The notes under the pieces are model-generated. The model was given only the letters and a program-made list of their open reading frames with translations. It was not told where the DNA came from and did no database searches. From Plasmodiophora brassicae (taxonomy: Eukaryota; Endomyxa; Phytomyxea; Plasmodiophorida; Plasmodiophoridae), in the NCBI GenBank assembly GCA_039704465.1, contig JASFAU010000018.1, positions 620,001 to 684,000 of the forward strand: a stretch of 64,000 bases of DNA. The letters are read 5' to 3'. Shown piece by piece: positions 10,638 to 21,494 of this stretch (the first letter of the stretch is position 1; each line of letters starts with the position of its first letter). The position numbers were made by a program, and so were the translations under genes.

Positions 10638-13319
10638 GTCAATGGAGTGTCGGACGATGGCGGGCCCGCCACCGTAGAGTCGCACGAACTCTCTCCAGAC
10701 AGAAACGCCAACACCACGGTAGTCTTTGGCAACCGCCAAGCCGGGCTTGGGTGTCTCGCCGTCCTCCTCGAGAAGAACGGAATTGTCTATGGGACCGGGC
10801 AACGGTCCTTGGAAAGACAAGTCAGCTCTTGAAATCGCCAGTACCAAACAGCACGACGCCGGTACCTCCAGAGATGAAGTCGCGCCACGATGCGAGCCAT
10901 TGCTCTGCAATTAAATAATATACTCGCGTGACGGTGCTGTCGTTGTCAAGAATGGATATACGACTGTAAGGATGACGGCGACGTTAGTCCCACGCGCACC
11001 AGAAGACACGCACGAAAGTACCGCTTCTCAAGCTTTCTCCGACCAGCAAGGCACTTGGAGCAGTCGGACGCGGGAAATCCCTCCGCTTTCGCATCGACTC
11101 GGGGACCGCCCCCGAACTTATCAACCAGCGAGTCGTACGCCGCCGATGATATTCGAAGTGCCTTCTCGTCCGACGGATCGCCTTCACGCGGGACACCATG
11201 TTCGCAGCACAGGCTCCAGTTGTCGATTGGACCCGGGTGCGACAGAATCTACGTGCACGAGGTCAGCAAGCGGATCCAGACGACGCTGCGTCCAGCCCTT
11301 ACTTCGGCCTTCTTGAGCCAGTACAGCGACAGGAACACATCGGAGCGCGACGTGTCATCGTCTTTGAGCGCCAATGACCTTTCGATGAAGGCGTCAAAGG
11401 GCCTGGGGTCCTTGGACTGGGGAAGTCGTTTGGCGTACAGTAGTATGTACGCCTCTTGAGACACGATGTCGCTCTCTGCAACGGCCGTCACACTACGGTC
11501 GTCGAACTCGTACCACTGGCCAGTCAGGTGATGCTTCGCATAGGCAATGTAGTGGCCCCCGTTGACAGAACCAATGTGCCGAACCAGAGACACGAGGTCG
11601 TACACAGGAGGTGCGTCGTGCGCCTGTGCATTCGGGCGAGTCTTCTTGATGAACGGCGAAAGGTCCAGGCCTCGCAGAGGGAACTCCACGGGAGTGGACA
11701 GCTTAGACCCCCAGTACGAATTGTGTGCGAATCGCTTAATGTGCAGTGTCAAGATTTCAGGGCAGCGCCCAATCGACAGAACCTTGTGGGCGTTGACCTT
11801 GAGATTGCACTTTTCGCACTTATACTGGTCAAGCTTGACAAGGGACTCTCGGGAGCAGAAGGAATGTAGGCATTGCTCAAGAGTCATATTCGGCGACGAC
11901 CACGAGAGCGTGCTCAGGAAGGAGCCCAGGACGCCAAGAGAGGTCTTCGAGGACTCATTAGGCAATGCATCCGACAGTCGTTTCAGTTGTTGCTTGGTAG
12001 GAATTTCAAGCGACAGGTCCATGAACGGATCGTAGACTTCCGACACGTTCCCGCAGACCCCACACGTGACCTGCGACAGCAGCAACCCTTGGAAAAGATC
12101 CGATACCAGGGAGCGATCTTCGGCGGCGACACGGTCAGGTTCATCTGGCGGAGGAGGTATAGGCGTCCTGTGTTTCAGGGCCTCGTGGAGAGCATCGACG
12201 AGACATCGCAGGAATTCCTGCGTATCTTGCTGGTCATAGCCACGAAACACGGGATTTAACATGCAAAGTTCGCGGACGAAATCTCTTGGCACGCAGACCT
12301 CATAGGCGCCTTCCCAGACCTGGACGGGTCGAGTCAGCACCGGAAGCCGCGGCAGGACATCATGCTACCCACCTTTGTAATCAAAATGGCAAAAGCGACT
12401 AGAAGGCGTTCATACCGCGTGCCTGTGGTGAACGAGGGACTCAGGAACTGATGGGCGGCGGTCAGATCTACCTAATTCAGCAGAACAATGCAAGGCTCGA
12501 CATACACGCTGCTGGCCAAATATGGCGATTATTTGAGGAACGTGAATGATCGCTTGCAGGCCGGAATTCAGGTAGCACGTATTGCCGAGGTTGGCAAACC
12601 CAGTACGACCTCCAGAGACGTTCGACGTAAACCTCCACGATCCGTCGCCTTTAGACTTCATCAGTACGACCTGCATTGCCTGCAGCATTTGTCATATGCA
12701 CCTCTGTATCCCCTCCTTTCGAGAAGCCTCGTGATCGGATTGGGGCTTTCTCGAGCCGAGGGACGTCGTTCGGGCGACTTATCTCTGGAAACCAGAACGC
12801 CGTCACCGTCCTCGTCGTCTTCATCGGCAACATTCCTGTAATGTCGCACGTATCACGTACAGGCGTATCGTGGCAAGCTGGCAATGCGTACGCGTTGAAA
12901 AAGACCTCGTCATCGCAGGCATAGCACCACAGCGCGGACGTTGCAGTATTGATGCTGACTTGGTGGTTGGCCTCCTGCGCATGCTTCATCGCGTCCTTGT
13001 TCAAGGATCGCCCACAGCGGGCAACATCCGACGGGTAACACTGAGCCGATCGGTGAGTTCTCGTATGCCCTGCCGAATTACGACCGCCCAACCTGAAGGC
13101 AAAGAAAGGTCTGGCCTTCGGGTACAGTCTGTTTACAATCGCTGCAGACATTCAGGTCTCGCGATTCTCGACACTAACAGCACAGCCGATCAGCGAACGC
13201 GTCCGGCGGCGAACATTGCGCGGGGGGCGAACCTTGTGCAGGAACTGCAGAAGCAGGGCCCGCGAGTCGACCTGCGCACCCTCCAGGTGCGGACATAGCC
13301 CATTGCGTTCGGCGCCCAT
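10611..13319 (-). CDS. Ubiquitin-specific protease with ZnF-UBP and DUSP domains (USP20/33-like)
   Basis: A cysteine deubiquitinase. The ATG at 13319 opens MGAERNGLCPHLEGAQ. Spliced exons then give CRESRDLNVCSDCKQ, TFLCLQCYPSDVARCGRSLN and HHxx-type partners with ALWCYACDDEVF, which together form the ubiquitin-tail-binding ZnF-UBP. The catalytic Cys box NLGNTCYLNSGLQAII lies near 12570, QQDTQEFLRCLVDALHEAL near 12200, zinc-knuckle pairs CGVCGNV and CEKCNLK mid-domain, and the His box SVNGGHYIAYAKH near 11540. Two C-terminal regions look like DUSP domains (YDSLVDKFGGGPRV; VWREFVRLYGGGPAIVRHSI). This order is that of USP20 and USP33. Upstream of the mucin-like gene it shares strand with, the promoter must lie within 13320-13640. 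Confidence 0.9.
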
Positions 13320-13638
13320 GCGATACCGCCGGCACCCCCGCGTCTGGAAGCGCCCGGTGTCGTCGTCGCTAGGAACGGCCGCCACGCCAGCGGTCCAATC
13401 CAACGAATCGCAGCGGGACCGGCAATCTCGATCAACGTTGGCAAAGCGGACCAAAACGCAAAGCCCCGAATCGTCGCCCGTCTTCCCGCAATATTTTGCT
13501 GCTCGGCTGGGGATAACTGTTCATGTATTGAGCCCACGTGGCCGAGTGTGCCCCGTTTTAGAAACCGCCGTTCACCTCCGATGTATTGCTTTGTTCATGG
13601 GCAGGTATGTCCGAGCGGGACTGGAGTACCGGGATGCG

Positions 13639-15162
13639 TCACGCGGCATGGTAGAACGCCACGAGAGCGTCGTACCTGGCGCGTGCGGGCACTTTCCAGA
13701 GGCCGGACTTGATGAAGCGCGCGTAACTGGAGAACAGCAGCGCGACGATATCCGCCTCGGGCGATGGGTCGCTTGCCAGGACGTACACGTCCCTGAGGTC
13801 GGGGCTGGTCTTCACCGAGACGTTCACGAACGTGGACGTCTCGGTCAACGACGTCTCCAGAACGCCCGTCATCGTGTTGTAGACGAAGAAGACGGGTGAG
13901 CAGGCGCTGGTGTTCGTGTACGCCTTGCCGGCTGACGGGACAGTCGTGATCGCCTGCGTCCCGTTGTGCGCCACCAGCAGCTCTGCCTGGTTCGACCGGG
14001 TTTTCGCCCCACCGACGATAACGCCATCGTAGCACGTGAACACGAGCCAGGTCTGGTTTGGGCACGGCTTGGGCGTTGCCATGCAATGCGCGCGGGCTGT
14101 GGTCGTGGGCGCCCCAGCCGTTGGAGCATACGTAGACTGAGTAGACGGGAACGGTGTCGGTGCTTGGGTTGTCGTTGGCGAGGGAGTCACACTCGTTGAC
14201 GTGGGTGCTGGCGTCTTGGTATACGCTGGCGTTGGTGCTGGGGTCGAGGCGTATGTTGGGGCTGGCGATGGCGATGAAGTACTGCCAGAGCTGGAAGGCG
14301 TTGGTGCTGGCGTTGAGGTGTTGCCTGTGCTGGCTGATGTTGGCGCTGGCGTCGGGGCATACGCTGATGTTGGTGCTGGCGATGAGGTGTTGCCCGTGCT
14401 GGCTGACGTTGGCGATGGCGATGAGGTATTGCCGGAGCTGGAAGGCGTTGGTGCTGGCGATGAGGTGTTGCCCGTGCTAGCTGGTGTTGGTGCTGGTGTT
14501 GGGGCATACGCTGGTGTTGGTGCTGGCGATGAGCTGTTACCCGTGCTAGCCGGCGTTGGCGCTGGGGTCGGTGCGTACGCTGGTGTTGGTGCTGGCGATG
14601 AGGTGTTGCCCGTGCTGGCTGGCGTTGGCGCTGGCGTCGGGGCGTACACTGGCGTTGGTGCTGGCGATGAGGTGTTGCCCGTGCTGGCCGGCGTTGGCGC
14701 TGGGGTCGGGACGTTACCAGTGCTTGCTGGTGTCGGCGCCGGAGTCGACGTGATTCCAGGACCCGCTGGTGTTGGCGCTGGGGTAGGCGAAGACGCTCTA
14801 GTTGGCGCTGGGGTGGGCGAATAAGATGTGCTCGGCGCTGGCGTTGGCGGAGAAACGACCGTTGGCTCTGGGGTAGTTGAAGGAACGGCCGTAGGCGCTG
14901 GCGTGGGCGAGCCCGCTGTACTCGGCGCCGGGGTCTGCGAAGAAGCGGTCGTTGGTGCTGGGCTAGTCGGAGGCCCTGAAGTTGGCGCCGGGGTAGGCGA
15001 AGACACTGAAGTTGGGGCCGGGGTGGGCGACGACAGCGTAGTTGGCGCTGGAGTCGGTGATGAAGTGTTGCTGGGCTTTGGCGTCGGAGCGGTGCTTACT
15101 TGGGCCGCGACGGCGGTAAAGACAACGGCCACGATAACGACATTGGTGAGCAAGGTGGTCAT
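13639..15162 (-). CDS. Secreted mucin-like PTPAPT-repeat protein
   Basis: A single-exon protein of 507 residues. The true ATG is at 15162 (MTTLLTNVVIVAVVFTAVAA), a good signal peptide cleaved before QVSTAP. About 320 residues of Pro/Thr/Ser-rich repeats follow, with units such as SPTPAPT and ASTGNTSSPAPTPAYAPTPA. These are typical of heavily O-glycosylated surface or wall proteins. A C-terminal domain of about 150 residues has cysteines and N-glycosylation sites (NQT, NGT, NTS, NVS) and ends LVAFYHAA. No membrane segment or GPI signal is evident. I do not recognise the C-terminal domain. The repeats are related in style to the GH114 protein at 28863-31223. Confidence 0.85.
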   Translation of the reverse strand: MTTLLTNVVIVAVVFTAVAAQVSTAPTPKPSNTSSPTPAPTTLSSPTPAPTSVSSPTPAPTSGPPTSPAPTTASSQTPAPSTAGSPTPAPTAVPSTTPEPTVVSPPTPAPSTSYSPTPAPTRASSPTPAPTPAGPGITSTPAPTPASTGNVPTPAPTPASTGNTSSPAPTPVYAPTPAPTPASTGNTSSPAPTPAYAPTPAPTPASTGNSSSPAPTPAYAPTPAPTPASTGNTSSPAPTPSSSGNTSSPSPTSASTGNTSSPAPTSAYAPTPAPTSASTGNTSTPAPTPSSSGSTSSPSPAPTYASTPAPTPAYTKTPAPTSTSVTPSPTTTQAPTPFPSTQSTYAPTAGAPTTTARAHCMATPKPCPNQTWLVFTCYDGVIVGGAKTRSNQAELLVAHNGTQAITTVPSAGKAYTNTSACSPVFFVYNTMTGVLETSLTETSTFVNVSVKTSPDLRDVYVLASDPSPEADIVALLFSSYARFIKSGLWKVPARARYDALVAFYHAA

Positions 15163-15762
15163 TGGCACGATGGGTCGAACGTGATGTGCGCGAAGGGAGA
15201 CGCAATTCGAAATGACGTCTGCTGAAGGGTGCGGATCGCAGCCGACGAGGAACCCAGCATGGCTGCGCGCGCGCGCGCCCTACCGCGAAGCACAGTGGCA
15301 CTGACACGTCGTTTCCTCACGCGTACTCTGGCTGCATTGCAGTACTATGTACAGTACGCGAGTGCCGCCCGTCACCATGTCGGCCACTACGCGCCATGCA
15401 GCCATACTTGAGGGCAAGACGGGCATCCCTTCAGAACGTTCCCATCTTCCGCGAGCAGCGCCGAATCGCTCCAATCTCGCCTGGTCACGCGTGCTTAATT
15501 ATTCGCACACTCTTCTACCACACATGTCGACCAGCTGTGGCAAAACACAATTTAGTTATCGCCTCCAACACGGCTTCTGGAGTTGCACCAAATTTCGCAG
15601 CTTGTTCGGATACATGACTACCCTTGTGCCCTAATATCGTTCTTCCGAGAGAGCCACGCCACGGCGCCAAGGCACTTCTGGATTGTGCGGGGGTGGAGGA
15701 ACGCCCCGCAGGCCGCAGGATTCGTCCTCATTTCTGATTATTTTCATCATCTTCAAAGAGCG
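15163..15762. other. Intergenic region
   Basis: I see no supported gene in this 600-bp stretch. It includes the promoter of the mucin-like gene and short GC dinucleotide runs near 15260. Confidence 0.4.
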
Positions 15763-16208
15763 ATGCGCCAGCGGTTTGGAACCGTCGCCATGGCAAAAGT
15801 CCTGGCTGGCCTGTCAGATGCCGTCACCACCATTCAGTCTACAACGAGATACATCGTCAGATTGGGGAACCAAAGCACCTCAGCAAACGCGGGATGACAC
15901 GCATACAGAATACATGCATAGGATCATGGGCATACTAGCATGTCCATATCATGGCCAGGGACTCGATGCCCATCGGCACCATCAGAGACGTCAATTCGCA
16001 GATGCGTCTCGACATCCAGTTTCGGTTGTGCATCCCTGGGAAACTGCGGTTTCTGCCGTCTGAAGTAGCTCGATCGTGGTTCTCGTCTGGACTCTCCGGG
16101 AACTTGCTTCTTGCTAATTCGGTCATCGACGTGAAAACGACGAACTGCTCTTCGGAGTACAAGCTTCAGGCCGTATATGGCGTCATCGTTGCGGTTCGAG
16201 TTCAGTGA
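15763..16208 (+). pseudogene. Partial paralogue of the 19922-21046 membrane-protein gene
   Basis: The ATG at 15763 starts MRQRFGTVAMAKVLAGLSDA, continuing VTTIQSTTRYIVRL. This aligns with the N-terminus of the gene at 19922-21046 (MQELIGIAAMAILLAGVSDA, VTTIRPTTRYSVRL). Upstream DNA is also similar for about 80 bp. The frame stops at 15897. A later stretch (about 15950-16208) reads MPIGTIRDVNSQMRLDIQFR and might be the next exon, but the downstream transmembrane part is missing. It is most likely a truncated duplicate, on the opposite strand to the intact copy; a short secreted paralogue is the alternative. Confidence 0.5.
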
Positions 16209-16562
16209 CTGTTATGAGCCACGTCCTTGGCCGCGATGGCGTCCTCGAGCGCGGCCATCTGGACCTGCAGAGCAGCGATCGTACCCGCGAGCGCGACGTC
16301 TCATTTCCGACAGTGTTGGAAAAAGGCGTTCCCACTAGCGGTCACCATGGCAAGCAAAGACAAGGTTCGATAACCGGCGCGCGCACGTGAAGCTGATCTG
16401 AGTTCATAAACGGGCATTATATTATACCGGCGTTCCAGTCGTCGAACGACGATACAGATTCGCCAGGATCGCTCAGAAAGATGGATGTATCCGCATCGCC
16501 GGGCTTAGAGAAGAGCATATACCTGAACAGACACGAATGAGGATCGCAAAGCACGATACGCA
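16209..16562. other. Intergenic region
   Basis: Downstream of the methyltransferase gene; no coding or repeat signal that I can support. Confidence 0.4.
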
Positions 16563-17349
16563 TCACAATCGCAACGACCAGGTTGCCTGCGGCTCGCCGA
16601 GCGATGACATCGTATGCATCTGCTTGGCGATCATCTCGAACCCGAGCTGAGTCAATGTTAGCTCGTACCATTCCGCCGAGAACTGACTATAATACATCTG
16701 GGTAGGCGCGGCAAAGGTCAGCCACCACTGGACCAGAATAGACGCTCGGACCCTACCTTTGCTCCAAAGAAGTCGGTCTCGTAATACTCGCTCGCATCGG
16801 GCGAGACAGTGATCAAAAGTACACCGCCAGGGCACAATGCAGAAAGGATCCCATCAAACAGGCGCGTGTGGGTTGCTCTTGGCAAATGAAAGACGGAAAA
16901 CAACGCGCAAACGCCCGCCAACGACCCATTCGGTACACTGTCGACGTATTCCAGCATCTCTGCACGTCGGAAACATTCCACATGCTCAGGGAATTCCCGG
17001 CAGGCCAGCTCGATCTGGTGCGGGCAAAGGTCGATACCCACATAGTCGAGTTTTAACATATCCAGCACATACGCTGTGACAGAAGGATCAATCAGGGTCA
17101 TCCTGGCTCTGGCGCGCTATACCGATAGCGCTACGTACCGGCAACCGGGTACCCGGAGGCGCAGCCAAGATCGACGACGGTAGACGTGCCCGACGCCCGG
17201 TTCACCTGGAGAAGACGACCCGCCCACAGCTGGAACACGGCGATCTCGATCAGCGAGGCATCCTTCTGCTCGCGGTACGGCTGCGCCGCCTTGATATACC
17301 CCATCTGGACCGCGTCGATCGCCGTCGCCAACCGCGACGACGTCGTCAT
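16563..17349 (-). CDS. SAM-dependent methyltransferase (class I)
   Basis: Three exons encode a small methyltransferase. The ATG at 17349 opens MTTSSRLATAIDAVQMGYIK. Motif I (SAM-binding glycine loop) is VVDLGCASGYPVA, completed across an intron by AYVLDMLKLDYVGIDLCPHQ, where the aspartate of YVGID should contact the ribose hydroxyls. Motif IV/V regions read GSLAGVCALFSVFHLPR and ILSALCPGGVLLITVS. The last exon follows the junction GAK/MYYSQFSAEWYELTLTQL. It ends at a TGA at 16563. The layout matches generic methyltransferase-11/25 proteins; the acceptor is unknown. It is divergent to NDUFS8. Confidence 0.8.
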
Positions 17350-17690
17350 CACCCGAACCCGGCACCACCACAATCCGACTACGAAATCGACGGCACCGGC
17401 AACAGTCGGGACGCGCAGGCCGACGGCGGCGTTCGGCGCTCCAAAAGCAGAACTGGCACGGTGCACACAGTGGTGGGACTGGGAGGGAGGGAGGGGGAGC
17501 GCGCAAGCCGCACAGTCGAGCGAACCATCCGCGACTGGGGCGGGACTCGCAAGCTGCAGAATCGACCGTGCGGAGGGGAGCGCCTCGCATGCGGCCCAAA
17601 AATCGGGGGAGAACTCCGCCCGATCGTGGCGTGAGTGTGAGTGTGACTGGAAGAATTCGTACGGCGGCGCTTCAGCTGGGTTGGAGCAGG

Positions 17691-18504
17691 ATGTTCGCGG
17701 TGCGCCGTCGATGGGTGCCGGGTCGTCGCCTGCTGAGCGACGCGCTGGCGAAAAAGTCGGCGCCGGCGGCGGCGCCGGCGCTGGTTCGCAAGGCGCCGCC
17801 GCCCGAGGCACCGCAACCGTGGATGGCGATGTCGTGGGGCGAACGTCCGTGATGGGATCGGGGCACCCCCCGATGATGTCCGCCTGCTGCTGACTGCGTG
17901 CGTGTGCGTTCAGTCATGGATAAGACGGCGGCGTCCATGTTCTTTACTGACATGATTCGAGGTGCCGCGGTGACGTTCGAGGCCTTCCTGAGCCCGAAGG
18001 TGACGATCAACTACCCGTTCGAGAAAGGGCCGCTGTCGCCCCGTTTCCGCGGCGAACATGCCTTGCGCCGGTACCCGTCGGGCGAGGAACGTTGTATCGC
18101 GTGCAAACTCTGCGAGGCAGTCTGCCCTGCCCTGGCGATCACAATCGAAGCCGAACCTCGTGAGGACGGCAGTCGTCGCACGACCCGTTACGACATCGAC
18201 ATGACGAAATGCATCTACTGCGGCTTGTGCCAAGAGGCATGCCCGGTAGACGCCATTGTCGAGGGGCCCAATTTCGAGGTGAACAGGGAATATCGCTGGC
18301 GCCCTATGTCTTCTGAACGTTACGTACAGTTCGCAACGGCGACGCATGAAGAACTTCTGTACAACAAGGAGAAGCTGCTTGCCAACGGCGATAAATGGGT
18401 AGCATTCCCTGCAATGTTTGCTGATCACAACGTTATGGCTAATACCGTTCATTCAGGAAACGGAAATTGCTCAGAACATCGCCGCTGACTATCTGTATCG
18501 CTAG
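17691..18504 (+). CDS. NDUFS8: NADH dehydrogenase iron-sulfur subunit NDUFS8 (TYKY, complex I)
   Basis: A mitochondrial matrix-side subunit of respiratory complex I that carries the N6a and N6b 4Fe-4S clusters on the path to ubiquinone. Exons 17691-17844, 17914-18398 and 18457-18504 total 228 residues. The N-terminus is an Arg-rich transit peptide ([20 protein letters not shown]). The two ferredoxin motifs are [20 protein letters not shown] and [19 protein letters not shown], both with full CxxCxxCxxxCP spacing. The last exon restores the invariant ending [17 protein letters not shown]; without splicing, the frame would end in unrelated sequence. All expected cluster ligands are present. Confidence 0.97.
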
Positions 18505-18934
18505 CTTCCGCCTAAATACAATAGGAGGTGCCTCTGAACAAGCAGCGCGCTTGTACGTCGCATGTCTCCGCACCCTGCTCTATAGACCTCGGGTTCTGTC
18601 CCGCGTTCGAGTTGTGCACCCAGGCTGGGTTATCAGTTACGAACTCCTAACACGTCCTGCACTGGCGTCGGCGACCGATGTCGGCGGGACCCAGTCTCAT
18701 GCGTCCTGCACGATTGACGTTGGCAGCCTGCAACACAGAGTTCGCGGCCCTCATATCCTTCGTTCGGGGGTCACGCCTCGCAACATTGACATTCCTTCGG
18801 GCTTTGCTGCCTGGAACATCCATCCGATTCGCTATCTGTTACGAGCTGGGCGCCGGCTTAACGAGGTAGGTCAGAATAAATGTTGCCTGCAGCCGTCCGT
18901 CAGCGGCCCTGGTGCCGTTGTGAAAGTTGGCAGT

Positions 18935-19035
18935 GGACGACGAGGGCAAGAAACTATGTAGTGTGGTCGTGGACAAGAAACTATGTAGTGTGGTCGTGGA
19001 CAAGAAACTATGTAGTGTGGTCGTGGACAAGAAAC
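18935..19035. repeat. 27-bp tandem repeat, about 3.7 units
   Basis: The unit CTATGTAGTGTGGTCGTGGA plus CAAGAAA is repeated almost perfectly. Its length is a multiple of three, so it stays open (KLCSVVVDK per unit on the plus strand), but no larger gene contains it. Confidence 0.9.
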
Positions 19036-19356
19036 AGGAGTGTGCGATTATAACGCGGGTACATGAGCGGCCGAGCATTCGCATGTTGACATGTAATTTC
19101 GAGTTGTAGCAGAGGTGAACAGGCAGCTGGTCGCAAAGAGTGTCTGACAATGGTTCCCAACAGATATATGCAGACGGAAACCGGCATCACAGACGTGCAG
19201 CAACATTGGTTGTATAGATGACGGCGTAGCCATGTACATTCCCGACACTCGTCATCCTTTGTAACTGTACTGCTTGCGCCAGCGGATGTGATGTCGAGAA
19301 CGCATCGGCCAATTGGTCAAGGCGCGCCAACCTTCGTCAGGCAAGCGAAACGCGTT

Positions 19357-19706
19357 GGTTCATCACAACTTGCCTTCCCAAGAATCGCATTCCTGGCGAA
19401 AGCCGGTCTAGAGCGCGTCACGACCTGTTTCTGTCGTATGACAAGGCACCGTACCAAAGAACGCCCACCCATAGACACAGGTTTGAATCTAACGGAATAC
19501 CCCACGAACGTTTCATACCGCCAATGGGATGAAAGCGTCAACGTCTGGCAGGGAAGAGCCCAAAATGGCAACGTTCGTCGAGACAGCACCGATGCAATAA
19601 CGGTGTACCACCTGATGAGCCGGACGCGAAACCAGGACCGCTGACAAGAAGCGAAAAGAATCGCGCTGGTTTATCACACGTTGTTTTCCCAAGAATCGCG
19701 TTCCTG
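19357..19706. repeat. Dispersed 39-bp direct repeat pair
   Basis: Copies at 19357-19395 and 19668-19706 share CCCAAGAATCGC and TTCCTG cores and differ at about six positions. The similarity extends some 15 bp upstream (AAGCGAAA). The spacing is 311 bp. They could be ends of a decayed element or duplicated regulatory sequence. Confidence 0.6.
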
Positions 19707-19921
19707 CTACTACGGCGACATCGCTCGGCAGCAAGACGGGGCGTCACGCCGACCCCTAGACGTAGATAAACCAGAGTCGGACTGCGATTGCGAAGTTCGC
19801 GGGACCTGCGCCTTCACTGCCGTTGTACAATGTCAGTACGTACGCGTGCTTTCCCGCTCATATAGTAGTACCCCAGACTTGTTCATTGATAGGCGAACCA
19901 CAAATCGTTCGGAGACACCCC

Positions 19922-21046
19922 TCAGCGGGGTGGTGGCAGGTCAGGCGACGGGAACTTGTCGGCAATGAAAGCAACGTGACCTAGGCCGGCAACTCCCAGC
20001 GCAAATAGTTGCAGCGTACCCGGGAGACTGTACGAATACCCTGGAACGGATGCCTTCATGGAGAACAGAGCGACCCATAAGAACGCGCAACGCATGACCC
20101 AGTCGACCCAGACCCGTGGATCGCGCCAGAAACTGGCTCGTGGCAACGGTTCACCTTGTTCATCCTTTGGCACAAACAGCGTATCCCACATTTCCGGAAT
20201 CAGCATAGTCAGTCCATAGACAGTGCCATATTTGATACCAATGACCGTGTCCTGGCCGGCGATGACGCTGGCTGTTACGCTGGCCAGGCAGTTCAAGGCT
20301 ACCCGTAATATTCGGGTGGCCAGTTTTGACGCGCGGTTAAGAAGGCGACGAGGGACGCGGCGGAATAGGGGCATGAGCACGAAGAAAGCAATGGATTGGG
20401 TCACCAGGACGACAGCGATAATTGCCAACAGCGACCATGCAGCAGTTTCGCCCGCCTCCTCCATCGATAACAGGATCCACTCGCCGGATAGTAAACTTCT
20501 ATCCATCGTCCTGATGCGGATCGACTGCACCGAGAAGCCTCCAAGCCTAGCATTGATGGTCCTTAACATCACTTCCATCGGAATCTTGCCAGCTGTGCCC
20601 AGATTGATGTCCAATGCGAACGTTAAGAGTGCAATGCAAGAGTTTGGCTCGGCTCCGACGGCAATGATTCTATTCCGTCTCCGCGGGAATAACCCCAAGA
20701 ACCTTGCCAGCGGGTGGTCCACAGCGGTACCCGCATTCTGCAAGCTGTCGCGAACGAAGTTGACGTAGGACGGAGGGTGGATGGTCCCTATTGTCGGGAG
20801 CGCCCGCACGGATGTTGACGTTAGGTAACCTGAAGCGTTGTGGTGATCCGTGGTCGTCAAACGTATGTCCTCGAGATCATACATAGTTTGGGGCGGCGGC
20901 TGACGTTTCCTGTTGCGCAGGGCAACTTCGACTTTTGCGTCTTCCAGCCTGACGCTGTATCTCGTTGTAGGCCGGATGGTGGTGACGGCGTCTGAGACAC
21001 CAGCCAAGAGTATTGCCATGGCAGCGATTCCAATGAGCTCCTGCAT
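19922..21046 (-). CDS. Unknown secretory-pathway membrane protein
   Basis: One exon of 374 residues from the ATG at 21046. MQELIGIAAMAILLAGVSDA is a signal peptide, followed by about 170 residues of presumably luminal or extracellular sequence. Hydrophobic segments follow: WSLLAIIAVVLVTQSIAFFV with LMPLFRR, then LNCLASVTASVIAG, VWVDWVMRCAFLWVALFSMK, and LQLFALGVAGLGHVAFIADK. That gives type I-like topology with three or four membrane spans. No family is recognised. A truncated relative lies at 15763-16208, so it belongs to a small duplicated family. Whether earlier in-frame sequence up to 21154 is used is unclear; there is no ATG there. Confidence 0.65.
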   Translation of the reverse strand: MQELIGIAAMAILLAGVSDAVTTIRPTTRYSVRLEDAKVEVALRNRKRQPPPQTMYDLEDIRLTTTDHHNASGYLTSTSVRALPTIGTIHPPSYVNFVRDSLQNAGTAVDHPLARFLGLFPRRRNRIIAVGAEPNSCIALLTFALDINLGTAGKIPMEVMLRTINARLGGFSVQSIRIRTMDRSLLSGEWILLSMEEAGETAAWSLLAIIAVVLVTQSIAFFVLMPLFRRVPRRLLNRASKLATRILRVALNCLASVTASVIAGQDTVIGIKYGTVYGLTMLIPEMWDTLFVPKDEQGEPLPRASFWRDPRVWVDWVMRCAFLWVALFSMKASVPGYSYSLPGTLQLFALGVAGLGHVAFIADKFPSPDLPPPR

Positions 21047-21494
21047 TGGTTCCGGAAGACGACGAATGTGCTCCTCACCGCCCCGCGCCGTTGGCAAACA
21101 GACCACAGTCCAGAATTGCCGTGGCGGCGTGCGTCTCCTAAAAACTGCACGCAAGTGCGCAACTACCGTAAGTACGTACGTATTGATGACGCAAGTTTCG
21201 CGCAGTGTGACTCTGTCGGCGCAGCTCAGAACCCGGGACCTACCTACTCTGCATCAAAGCGCCTTGCGTGTGCATCCTGCTGCATGACAAATCTGTCGAT
21301 GTGCAGGTCCGTGACGTCGTTCTGGAACCAGTAGTCCCCTACGTACTTTGGCGTTCATTCGTCCCCGTTTACGTGTACGACGCTGAATCAGGTTGCAGGT
21401 AGGCACAGTCGTCAAAGCGGGCGACGGCGCCCCGGATCCTCATTCGTCTTCTCGCAGGTGGTCACGGGGCAAAACGCCGTCTGCCGTCGGCAAC
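21047..21494. promoter_or_regulatory. Divergent promoter region
   Basis: This 448-bp gap lies between divergent genes (membrane protein and aldo-keto reductase). I see no defined box; it must hold both start regions. Confidence 0.35.

Larger units (their letters stand above)
18505..19921. other. Gene-poor region with minisatellite and short direct repeats
   Basis: About 1.4 kb without a gene I can support. Long open frames exist but show no recognisable domain. It holds a 27-bp tandem repeat (18935-19035) and a 39-bp motif present twice (19357 and 19668). It separates NDUFS8 from the 3' end of the next membrane-protein gene. Confidence 0.5.

Noticed and set aside
14201..15184. Plus-strand frame rich in Gly/Ala/Val (VGAGVGEDALVGAGVGE type)
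   Set aside because: It is the antisense of the PTPAPT repeats of the mucin-like gene.
18467..18961. 164-codon plus-strand frame after NDUFS8
   Set aside because: It starts inside the last NDUFS8 exon in another frame and shows no domain; splicing gives the correct NDUFS8 end instead.
18935..19035. Possible CRISPR-like array (27-bp repeats)
   Set aside because: The repeats are directly adjacent without spacers, and the genome is eukaryotic; it is a minisatellite.
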